Shown one piece after another: positions 1 through 5,393 of a DNA stretch of 5,393 nt. The DNA lies in contig DAOVIU010000125.1 of NCBI GenBank assembly GCA_030673585.1, forward strand, positions 1 through 5,393, written 5' to 3'. The stretch's first letter is position 1. The number at the start of each line of letters is the position of its first letter. A program made the translations under genes and the position numbers. This DNA comes from Pseudomonadota bacterium (GTDB lineage Bacteria; Desulfobacterota; BSN033; G020346125). The notes beneath the pieces were generated by a model. It saw only the letters and a program-made list of their open reading frames with translations. It ran no database searches and had not been told where the DNA came from.

Positions 1-479
1 AGGGCCCTGGCTCGTCCGACGGTGCGGGGAAGCGTCTGGGTACCGCCGGCAGCTGGTATGATGCCCAACCCAACCTCGGGCAAACCAAACTGTGCCCGCT
101 CCGAGGCGATTCGAATATCGCAGCATAGGGCTATTTCAATCCCCGAACCCAGGACATACCCGTGAACGGCGGCAATGAGGGGCTGGGGAATGCTTAAAAA
201 GAGGCCCCAAACATCGCGTCTCCAGCGCGCCCGCCGGGCGAGGGTAGGGGAAGGAGCGCTGAGGAACTCGCTCAAGTCCGCCCCCGCACAGAATGCCTTG
301 TCTCCTGCCCCCGTGAAAATCGCGACTCTTACATCAGGGTCATCTCTTATGGCGCTGAGGACCTGATGGAGATCATCCCGCATCTGAATATTATATACGT
401 TGAGAACCTCGGGGCGGTTGAGGGTTACGGAGGCAATACCCTTGTTCTTTTCATAGGTCAGCGTCTTAAAGCCGCTCAT
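1..479 (-). CDS. Enoyl-CoA hydratase/isomerase (crotonase) family protein, 3' end cut by the window
   Basis: Crotonase-fold enzymes act on CoA thioesters, most often adding water to a 2-enoyl-CoA during beta-oxidation-like degradation in the cytoplasm. I translated the 159 codons visible here. The start MSGFKTLTYE and the NRPEVLN stretch (residues 21-27) are typical of the family's N-terminus. FCAGADLSEF (63-72) supplies the first oxyanion-hole position (A65). GSGIEIALCCD (111-121) carries Glu115, and FGLPEVGLG (131-139) carries Glu135. These two lie 20 residues apart, like Glu144 and Glu164 of rat mitochondrial enoyl-CoA hydratase, so both acid/base residues are kept. AAGGTQTLPR (143-152) follows. 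About 100 C-terminal residues (a family member is about 260 long) lie beyond the left edge. The ATG at 479 is preceded by AGGGG with a 5-base spacer, and lies 20 bases after the stop of the other crotonase, so the two are probably co-transcribed. A true hydratase is the best guess; the exact substrate is unknown. Confidence 0.93.
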   Translation of the reverse strand, partial: MSGFKTLTYEKNKGIASVTLNRPEVLNVYNIQMRDDLHQVLSAIRDDPDVRVAIFTGAGDKAFCAGADLSEFLSAPSPTLARRARWRRDVWGLFLSIPQPLIAAVHGYVLGSGIEIALCCDIRIASERAQFGLPEVGLGIIPAAGGTQTLPRTVGRARA

Positions 480-499
480 TGAAGCCCCTGCAGAACCGA

Positions 500-1273
500 T
501 TATCTTCCCTCAAACCGAGGGGTTTTCTTTTCTCGAAAGGAGGTAATTCCCTCCGTCCGATCCCGAGTCGTATGGATGAGAAGGTAGAGATCAGCCTCCA
601 GACGGAGTCCCTGCTCCAGGGTCAAATCCATCCCCTTGTGTATCGCCTCTTTGGCGTACCTCAAAGCGATTGGGCCCTTGGAGGCCATCTCCCGTGCCAT
701 ATCCATTCCCGACGCCATGAGTTCTTCTGGTGGAACAACCGTATTAGCAAGGCCAATCCGATGTGCCTCGTTGGCATCTATGATCTCACCGGTGAGGATC
801 ATTTCCATGGCCTTGGCCTTACCAATCAAACGCGACAACCTCTGTGTTCCTCCGTCCCAGGGAATGAGCCCTTTCGTGATATGAGGCAATCCAAAATGGG
901 CCGCTTCTGCCGCGATTCTCATATCGCAGGCCAAGGCCAACTCCAACCCTTGCCCTATGGCATCACCGTCGATTGCCGCAATAACTGGACATTCGAGTCT
1001 GGCAACCGGTTCAGCTATGGAAAGGGGTTGACTTCCCTGGCGTTTTCTTGCCTTTGAAACCGCATCATTGGAGCCCTTTCCCATACAGAAGGGAGTTTGG
1101 GCAAAACCGCTCAGGAGGATAACCCGTATTTCGTCGTCCCAGGCAATTTCGATGCAAAGTGACGCCAGTTCATCGGACAGTGAAAGCATTTTTAGTTGGT
1201 CACCCGCGGGATCAATGATATCAATCGCCATCACGTGGTTCGTCTTTTGAACGTTCAGGGACCGGTAAACCAT
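500..1273 (-). CDS. Divergent enoyl-CoA hydratase/isomerase (crotonase) family protein
   Basis: A full-length crotonase of 257 residues, the usual size for the family. The core is clear: CPVIAAIDGDAIGQGLELAL (95-114), then ACDMRIA (115-121), FGLPHITKGLIPWDGGTQRL (127-146) and AMEMILTGE (155-163). Glu111 matches Glu144 of rat enoyl-CoA hydratase. The position of Glu164, normally in a PE motif, is His131 here (PHITKG), a change needing two base substitutions. The oxyanion-hole loop is also unusual, CMGKGS (63-68) in place of the common AAGAD, and the N-terminal NRPEALNA-type motif is replaced by DPAGDQLKM (21-29). It may therefore be an isomerase, hydrolase or hydratase with a special substrate rather than a standard beta-oxidation hydratase. 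I chose the ATG at 1273 because MVYRSLNVQ lines up with typical family starts; a GTG at 1285 would add four residues. It sits 63 bases after the ene-reductase gene and 20 bases before a second crotonase gene, suggesting one operon. Confidence 0.92.
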   Translation of the reverse strand: MVYRSLNVQKTNHVMAIDIIDPAGDQLKMLSLSDELASLCIEIAWDDEIRVILLSGFAQTPFCMGKGSNDAVSKARKRQGSQPLSIAEPVARLECPVIAAIDGDAIGQGLELALACDMRIAAEAAHFGLPHITKGLIPWDGGTQRLSRLIGKAKAMEMILTGEIIDANEAHRIGLANTVVPPEELMASGMDMAREMASKGPIALRYAKEAIHKGMDLTLEQGLRLEADLYLLIHTTRDRTEGITSFREKKTPRFEGR

Positions 1274-1284
1274 AGAGCTAAACA

Positions 1285-1293
1285 CTCCCCTCC
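1285..1293 (-). promoter_or_regulatory. Ribosome binding site of the divergent crotonase gene (start choice)
   Basis: On the minus strand GGGAGGGGAGTG precedes the coding region. GGAGG (1289-1293) is only 3 bases from a possible GTG start at 1285, which is too close for good initiation. The overlapping GGGGAG (1285-1290) is 11 bases from the ATG at 1273, a little long but workable. Together with the family's usual N-terminus this favours the ATG at 1273; the GTG would then be part of the Shine-Dalgarno region. Confidence 0.55.
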
Positions 1294-1336
1294 CGTGGAG
1301 ACCCTCCAGTAAGGATGAAAATTTGTTCGGTCTTCG

Positions 1337-3301
1337 CTAAATCTCCAGGCCGATCTTAAACCCGTCTTGTATCGCCTCGAAGGCCTTTTGGGGTTTCACA
1401 CAATCGCCAACGGCATGGAGATCGGGAACCTTGCCCTTCAATGAGTTGAACAAGGCCTCATCAGGCCGATAGCCAATAGCCAGTACGATTCCATCCACCT
1501 TCCCAAGCTCGACCTCCTGACCCTCCCTCTCCGCGATGATCATCTGATCCTTTATTTCCTTAACTTTTGTTTTGGTCAATGTCTCGACCTGTCCGCTATC
1601 GTGGATCCTCCTCAAGAGGAGCCACCGGGGTCGAGAACTCATGTCCAAGGCGAGGTCTTCCAACATCTCGATAAGGCGTATCCTCTTCCCCCTCTGGATT
1701 AAGAACTCGGACACCTCACAACCGATCATCCCACCCCCGATGACGGCAATGGTCTTGCCCTTAATCTCTTTTCCTTGGAGTACATCCTCCGCGTAGAGGA
1801 CATCCGTATCCTCTATCTTCCCACCCTCATCACCCTCTTGAAGTATGCCCAAGCTCAGGGGAAGGGACCCAGTGGCTATGATCACGGCATCCGCTTTCTC
1901 ATCCTTCAGGGAGGTCTCATCAATATCGACCCCCACATTGATCTGGACGGGCAGGGCCGTGACTTGCCTGATTTGGTATTCCAGAATGCCCTTTACCTCT
2001 TCTTTATGAGGCGCCAAAACAGCGGACAGCAATCTCCCCCCCAGCTCCTTCTGCTTTTCGTAGAGAATGACTTCATGCCCCCGTAGCGTGCAAACCCTTG
2101 CTGCCTCAAGTCCCGCTGGCCCTCCTCCGACGATGATTACCTTCTTCTTCTTTTCGGCTTCCCGTACCTCAATTTCGCCCTCTTTCCCCAACAGGGGATT
2201 CTGGAGACACTCGATGGGGAGGTGTTGGACGAGTTTATCCGTGCATTCGTTGCAGGCAATACATCTCCGGATGTCTTCGACGGTTCCGGAATGGGCCTTT
2301 AGAGGCCAGTGAGGGTCGCACAGGAAGGCCCTTCCCATCGCAATCAGATCCGCCTTTCCCTCCGCCAGGATCTGCTCAGCCAATTCCGGGGTGTTAATCC
2401 GCCCCACAGCCATGATCGGGAGGGCCAGTTCCTTCTTCATTTCTTCCGCCAGGGGGATATGGACTCCCCGGGGAATGGCCGCGGGCGGGGTTACCATAAA
2501 CCCGGACTCGGGAATGCCCGCAATTCCCCCTGATACATGGAGCACATCCAATCCCTCGGCCTCCAGCGCCCGTCCCACTTTCGAGGTTTCCTTGATGCTG
2601 AGACCGCCCTTCATATAATCGTCCGCGCTTATTCGATAGCCAACGATAAAATCATCCCCGACCCGTTTCCTCACTTCCCTCAGGACTTCCAATGCCAACT
2701 TCATCCGGTTTTCCAGGGTTCCCCCGTACAAATCTTTTCTCTGATTTGATAGGGGGGAGAGGAATTCATGAATGAGATAGCCATGGGCCCCGTGAATCTC
2801 CACCCCGTCGAATCCGGCCTCCTTGGCTCGAAGGGCTGCCTTTACAAAGGAATCGATAACCTCCCCGATCTCTTCCATCTCCAGGGGTGTGGGGTGTTCA
2901 CCGCTCGGTGTACACGGGATCGGAGACGGGGCCACAGTCTGCCCCCCAGCCAGTGAGGACTTCGCCTGTCGGCCCGCATGGCAAATTTGCAGACTGATCT
3001 GGGTCCCGTAGGAGTGGACGGCATCGACGAGCCTTTTCAGCCCGGGAATTAGTTCATCTCGATCCACCCCCACCTGGTATTTTCTGGCCCTGCCCCTCTT
3101 ATCGACATACGTTGATTCCACGATGATCCATCCCGCCCCCCCTTTTGCCCTCTCCCGGTAATAGGCGATGCTCCTTCCGGTGATTTCACCGCTCTCCTCG
3201 GCGAAGCACGTCTCCATAGGGGACATGACGATTCGATTCTTCAAGGACAAGCTTCGGATTTGCATCGGTTCAAACAGATTGGGGAATTGCACTGATTTCA
3301 T
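1337..3301 (-). CDS. FadH-like NAD(P)H:flavin oxidoreductase / ene-reductase (FMN, 4Fe-4S, FAD)
   Basis: A 654-residue member of the 2,4-dienoyl-CoA reductase (FadH), 2-enoate reductase and trimethylamine dehydrogenase family; E. coli FadH is about 670 long. In this family electrons pass from NAD(P)H to FAD, then a 4Fe-4S cluster, then FMN, and reduce an activated C=C bond in the cytoplasm. Residues 1 to about 340 form the old-yellow-enzyme TIM barrel: KNRIVMSPM (21-29), QICHAGR (105-111), HGAHGYL with FLSP (170-183), YGG (192-194) and GRAFLCDP (323-330). Cluster cysteines are C347, C350, C353 and C365. The FAD fold begins at VIIVGGGPAGLEAA (388-401), an inserted NAD(P) fold at TIAVIGGGMIGCE (517-529), and VGDC (631-634) closes the FAD site. 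Glu545 at the end of the second strand of the NAD(P) fold hints at NADH. Tyr175 appears to match catalytic Tyr166 of E. coli FadH. GGGGAG lies 6 bases before the ATG. The substrate is unknown; dienoyl-CoA, enoate and bile-acid-type enone reductases are all in this family. Confidence 0.93.
   Translation of the reverse strand: MKSVQFPNLFEPMQIRSLSLKNRIVMSPMETCFAEESGEITGRSIAYYRERAKGGAGWIIVESTYVDKRGRARKYQVGVDRDELIPGLKRLVDAVHSYGTQISLQICHAGRQAKSSLAGGQTVAPSPIPCTPSGEHPTPLEMEEIGEVIDSFVKAALRAKEAGFDGVEIHGAHGYLIHEFLSPLSNQRKDLYGGTLENRMKLALEVLREVRKRVGDDFIVGYRISADDYMKGGLSIKETSKVGRALEAEGLDVLHVSGGIAGIPESGFMVTPPAAIPRGVHIPLAEEMKKELALPIMAVGRINTPELAEQILAEGKADLIAMGRAFLCDPHWPLKAHSGTVEDIRRCIACNECTDKLVQHLPIECLQNPLLGKEGEIEVREAEKKKKVIIVGGGPAGLEAARVCTLRGHEVILYEKQKELGGRLLSAVLAPHKEEVKGILEYQIRQVTALPVQINVGVDIDETSLKDEKADAVIIATGSLPLSLGILQEGDEGGKIEDTDVLYAEDVLQGKEIKGKTIAVIGGGMIGCEVSEFLIQRGKRIRLIEMLEDLALDMSSRPRWLLLRRIHDSGQVETLTKTKVKEIKDQMIIAEREGQEVELGKVDGIVLAIGYRPDEALFNSLKGKVPDLHAVGDCVKPQKAFEAIQDGFKIGLEI
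2207..2263 (-). other. 4Fe-4S cluster-binding segment of the ene-reductase
   Basis: This stretch encodes residues 347-365 of the FadH-like protein. The four cysteines are spaced C-x2-C-x2-C-x11-C (CIACNEC, then IEC). The tight first three resemble the CIGCNVC of trimethylamine dehydrogenase more than the C-x2-C-x3-C that I recall for E. coli FadH. All four ligands are present, so the cluster should be functional. It would carry single electrons between the FAD and FMN domains. Confidence 0.85.
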
Positions 3302-3393
3302 CTCCCGCTCCCCTCCAGGTATGGTTTCTCCTTATTCATCGGGCTTCACATCTTATTGAATCCCTCCAGCACCTGCCCCGGTTCCCCCAGCGT

Positions 3394-4440
3394 TCACGAA
3401 CTGCCGGGCTTCAGCAGGATCTTCAATCCCTCCCTCTGCTGAAGGAGTTGAAAACCCTTTTCCCCTTCATCCAGGGGCAACCGGTGGGTGATAACTGGCC
3501 TTAGATCTATTTTCCCCGAGGAGAGGATATTGAGACAGATCTCCCAGGTCTTTGGATTGTAAGCACGGATTCCGATCATCTCGGTTTCATTTAACGCGAA
3601 ATCGATGGGCAAGAACTGAGCCGGGTTCTCCGATAGGCCGACGAGGATCAACCTCCCGCGCCTCTTCACGAGATCCAGGTCTTGGCTGATTGCTTTACTG
3701 CTTCCAGACATTTCAAGGGCTACGTCTACCCCAGCTCCTCCGGTAAGATCCCTCACCACATCCCTCACGTTTTGCTTTTCGACATTGATAGTTACCGCAC
3801 CCAGTTCTTGGGCCAGTTGGAGTCTCCCCCGGTCGAGATCCAAACCGGTCATGATGATTTTACCACATCCGGAAAACTGCCCCATCAACAACCCCAGCAT
3901 GCCCATTGGTCCAGGACCCGATATCAGAATCGTGTCCCCATAATGAGGGTTTCCGCTTTGGAAAGCCCGGATGACGGTATTAAAGGGTTCACAGAGCGCA
4001 CCGATTTCCAGATCCACCGTTTTCGGGAGCTTGTATACGTTCTCCGCACGCACCGCGATCTTCTCGGCAAAACCTCCATTTCCCTGAAATCCCAGCAAGG
4101 TTCGATGGGTACAAACCTGTTGATTCCCCTCGAGACAATAGCGACATCGCCCGCACGTCAGGATTGGATTAACGACCACCGGGTCTCCTATTTCGAACCC
4201 CTCCACCCGACCTCCGATGTCCATGATCCTGCCCGAGAACTCGTGGCCCATCACGAGGGGCAAGGGCGGTTGGTAGGCCTTCTCCATCGTAGGCCCCCAT
4301 TCGATCAAGAGGAGATCCGTGTGGCAAACTCCAGCGGCAACGATTTCGATCAGGACATCCCCATCGCCCATGAGGGGATCTTCCACCTCAATCACCTCGA
4401 CGTTTCCGGGCCCTTTCTCCTTTTTCACCAGTGCTTTCAT
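3394..4440 (-). CDS. Zinc-dependent medium-chain alcohol/polyol dehydrogenase
   Basis: A 348-residue medium-chain dehydrogenase of the threonine/sorbitol/2,3-butanediol dehydrogenase type, oxidising a secondary alcohol to a ketone (or the reverse) with NAD(H) in the cytoplasm. Catalytic zinc ligands are C39 (GVCHTD), H66 and E67 (MGHEFSG), and probably E151 (ALCEPF). The structural zinc site is complete: C96, C99, C102 and C110 (CGRCRYC, then QVC). The nucleotide fold shows ISGPGPMGMLG (173-183), and Asp201 at the end of the second strand suggests NAD rather than NADP. A longer in-frame reading back to 4548 exists, but its extra 36 residues overlap the ThDP gene and look nothing like the family. 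MKALVKKEKG is the normal start, with GGAG 11 bases upstream. The start lies 28 bases after the ThDP enzyme's stop, suggesting coupled expression. The substrate cannot be told; threonine is possible from the family, but no 2-amino-3-ketobutyrate ligase gene lies within the window. Confidence 0.93.
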   Translation of the reverse strand: MKALVKKEKGPGNVEVIEVEDPLMGDGDVLIEIVAAGVCHTDLLLIEWGPTMEKAYQPPLPLVMGHEFSGRIMDIGGRVEGFEIGDPVVVNPILTCGRCRYCLEGNQQVCTHRTLLGFQGNGGFAEKIAVRAENVYKLPKTVDLEIGALCEPFNTVIRAFQSGNPHYGDTILISGPGPMGMLGLLMGQFSGCGKIIMTGLDLDRGRLQLAQELGAVTINVEKQNVRDVVRDLTGGAGVDVALEMSGSSKAISQDLDLVKRRGRLILVGLSENPAQFLPIDFALNETEMIGIRAYNPKTWEICLNILSSGKIDLRPVITHRLPLDEGEKGFQLLQQREGLKILLKPGSS

Positions 4441-4451
4441 CTCGTTTAGAT

Positions 4452-4455
4452 CTCC
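4452..4455 (-). promoter_or_regulatory. Ribosome binding site of the alcohol dehydrogenase gene (start choice)
   Basis: GGAG on the minus strand, in the short gap after the ThDP enzyme's stop codon (4469-4471), sits 11 bases before the ATG at 4440. It supports the internal ATG rather than the longer in-frame start at 4548, which lies inside the ThDP gene. Confidence 0.5.
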
Positions 4456-4468
4456 GAAAGGCGGCTCA

Positions 4469-5393
4469 TCATTTCTTGAACGGTCTCTTTTTCCCCAATA
4501 CCATTGGCTCTGGGACGGGTAACGGGGGCATCTCCCAAGTCGTTCCAACCCCCGGGAGCTTGATTTCCCGATCGATGATTACATCCAGGACATAAGGCCC
4601 TTCCGAACGGATGGCCTCATCAAAGGCGGGCTTGAAGTCATTGGGCTTGTCAACTCGCACCCCTTCAGCCCCCATTGACTTGGCCATTGCGGCAAAGTCC
4701 GGGTTGAATAGCTCTCCGGTTTTTTCCCTGTAGAAGCTGGTTATGATCTCTCGACCCTGAAATTTGAAGAGCTGTAAATTCCGGATCACGTTATAGCCGT
4801 AATTGTTGAAGATAACCCACACCGCGGGAATATTATATTCAACCGCGGTGGATACGATATGAGGGGCCATCATAAATCCGCCATCCCCACAAAGGGAGAC
4901 ACAGACCCGATCAGGAGCAGCCAGTTTAGCCCCAAGTACGCCGCAGACGGCGAAGGCCATTGAGGCAAATCCCCAGGGCTGGAATTGGGTTCGGGGCTGA
5001 TAGCCCTTCCAAAATTTGGTCATCCATCCATGGTGGTCGCCGACGTCACAGAGCAGTATTGCGTCATCCGGCATTACTTCCCTCATGTCGTTAACCAGAC
5101 GGTCTGGGCGGATGGGTACTGCATCCGAGGTGATATTGGGATGAATATGCTCATTCCATTCCTCCTCCCATCCCTTAATGTCCGATAACCATTCTTGGGG
5201 TCCTTCTCTCCTCTTTCCCAATTTGGCCCGGGCCATCTCAAGCATCTGGCGGAGGACTGATTTTGCATCTCCCACGATTCCAATTTCCACGGGATAATTC
5301 CTGGCAATCTCATTCGGGTCTATATCGACCTGAATGTGTCGGGTTGGCGGGATATTGAATGTGTAACCGGGGAGCCACGAACTGCTCATTCTG
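4469..5393 (-). CDS. Thiamine-diphosphate-dependent enzyme, acetolactate synthase-like large subunit, C-terminal part
   Basis: About 306 C-terminal residues of a ThDP enzyme that is normally 550-600 long; the frame stays open to the right edge, so the first methionine visible (5387-5389) is internal. Numbering from it, VDIDPNEIARN (21-31) and VGDAKSVL (39-46) end the middle domain, as in acetolactate synthases. The rest is the pyrophosphate-binding domain: LCDVGDHHGW (113-122), the ThDP/Mg2+ motif from GDG (168-170) across 24 residues to NN (195-196), and YVLDVIID (266-273). The stretch QPWGFASMAFAVCGVLGAK (137-155) departs from the GGLGTMG-type sequence of true acetolactate synthases, and a tail of roughly 30 residues rich in proline follows the fold. 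No small-subunit (ACT domain) gene follows. Its neighbours are catabolic, so a lyase, hydrolase, decarboxylase or carboligase on a 2-oxo or 1,2-dione compound is more likely than branched-chain amino acid synthesis. The catalytic glutamate lies in the missing N-terminal domain. Confidence 0.9.
   Translation of the reverse strand, partial: RMSSSWLPGYTFNIPPTRHIQVDIDPNEIARNYPVEIGIVGDAKSVLRQMLEMARAKLGKRREGPQEWLSDIKGWEEEWNEHIHPNITSDAVPIRPDRLVNDMREVMPDDAILLCDVGDHHGWMTKFWKGYQPRTQFQPWGFASMAFAVCGVLGAKLAAPDRVCVSLCGDGGFMMAPHIVSTAVEYNIPAVWVIFNNYGYNVIRNLQLFKFQGREIITSFYREKTGELFNPDFAAMAKSMGAEGVRVDKPNDFKPAFDEAIRSEGPYVLDVIIDREIKLPGVGTTWEMPPLPVPEPMVLGKKRPFKK
4802..4888 (-). other. ThDP/Mg2+-binding motif of the ThDP enzyme
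   Basis: This segment encodes the classic GDG-x24-NN motif (CGDGGFMM at one end, VIFNNYGYN at the other). Aspartate of GDG and the first asparagine of NN are the family's known Mg2+ ligands, which hold the diphosphate of the cofactor. The motif is intact, so the enzyme should bind ThDP. Confidence 0.9.

Noticed and set aside
479..1057. A 192-codon open frame on the plus strand opposite the divergent crotonase gene
   Set aside because: It lies antisense to a clear crotonase; its translation has no recognisable domain, and it is explained by the codon bias of the real gene.
1297..1309. Small inverted repeat GGAG-GGT-CTCC before the divergent crotonase gene
   Set aside because: The stem is only four base pairs and has no U-tract, so it is not a credible terminator or riboswitch.
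3298..3339. A 13-residue leader peptide overlapping the ene-reductase start
   Set aside because: It has no good ribosome site of its own and no recognisable composition such as a run of regulatory codons; chance is a sufficient explanation.
3361..3393. Possible terminator after the alcohol dehydrogenase
   Set aside because: The GC-rich stretch forms no stem longer than three or four pairs and no T-run follows, so I see no terminator.
3682..4449. A 255-codon open frame on the plus strand opposite the alcohol dehydrogenase
   Set aside because: It is antisense to a gene with full zinc and nucleotide-binding motifs; the translation is rich in His, Pro and Ser with no family pattern.
4441..4548. 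N-terminal extension of the alcohol dehydrogenase to an earlier ATG at 4548
   Set aside because: The extra 36 residues overlap the end of the ThDP gene in another frame and do not resemble the family; the ATG at 4440 gives the normal start and has a ribosome site.

Overview
The window holds five protein-coding genes, all on the minus strand and closely spaced. In transcription order (right to left) they are: the C-terminal part of a thiamine-diphosphate (ThDP) enzyme of the acetolactate synthase-like superfamily (runs off the right edge), a zinc-dependent medium-chain alcohol/polyol dehydrogenase, a FadH-like FMN/FAD/4Fe-4S ene-reductase, a divergent enoyl-CoA hydratase/isomerase (crotonase), and the N-terminal part of a second, canonical crotonase (runs off the left edge). 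Gaps between genes are 28, 92, 63 and 20 bases. I see no convincing terminator or promoter between them, so the simplest reading is one catabolic operon whose two ends lie outside the window. The plus strand has no gene I can support. No RNA gene, mobile element, CRISPR array or long repeat is visible.

Organism: the composition is moderately GC-rich by eye, and Shine-Dalgarno sequences of the GGAG(G) type precede the genes, so this is a bacterium. An oxygen-sensitive type of flavin/iron-sulfur ene-reductase together with tandem crotonases is typical of anaerobic or facultative degraders of fatty, alicyclic or aromatic acids, for example Desulfobacterota/Deltaproteobacteria. That placement is an inference from gene content only; no taxonomic marker is present.

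How the genes may work together: a ThDP enzyme makes or breaks a C-C bond next to a carbonyl; the alcohol dehydrogenase interconverts a secondary alcohol and a ketone; the ene-reductase reduces a conjugated C=C bond; and crotonases hydrate, isomerise or hydrolyse CoA thioesters. Together this suggests breakdown of an oxygenated, possibly cyclic, unsaturated compound into CoA-bound acids. The substrate cannot be read from the sequence.

The most unusual details are the replacement of the second crotonase catalytic glutamate by histidine in the first crotonase, the CxxCxxC iron-sulfur spacing and uncertain proton donor in the ene-reductase, an atypical segment ahead of the ThDP-binding motif, and the unusual pairing of a ThDP enzyme with an ene-reductase/crotonase cluster.
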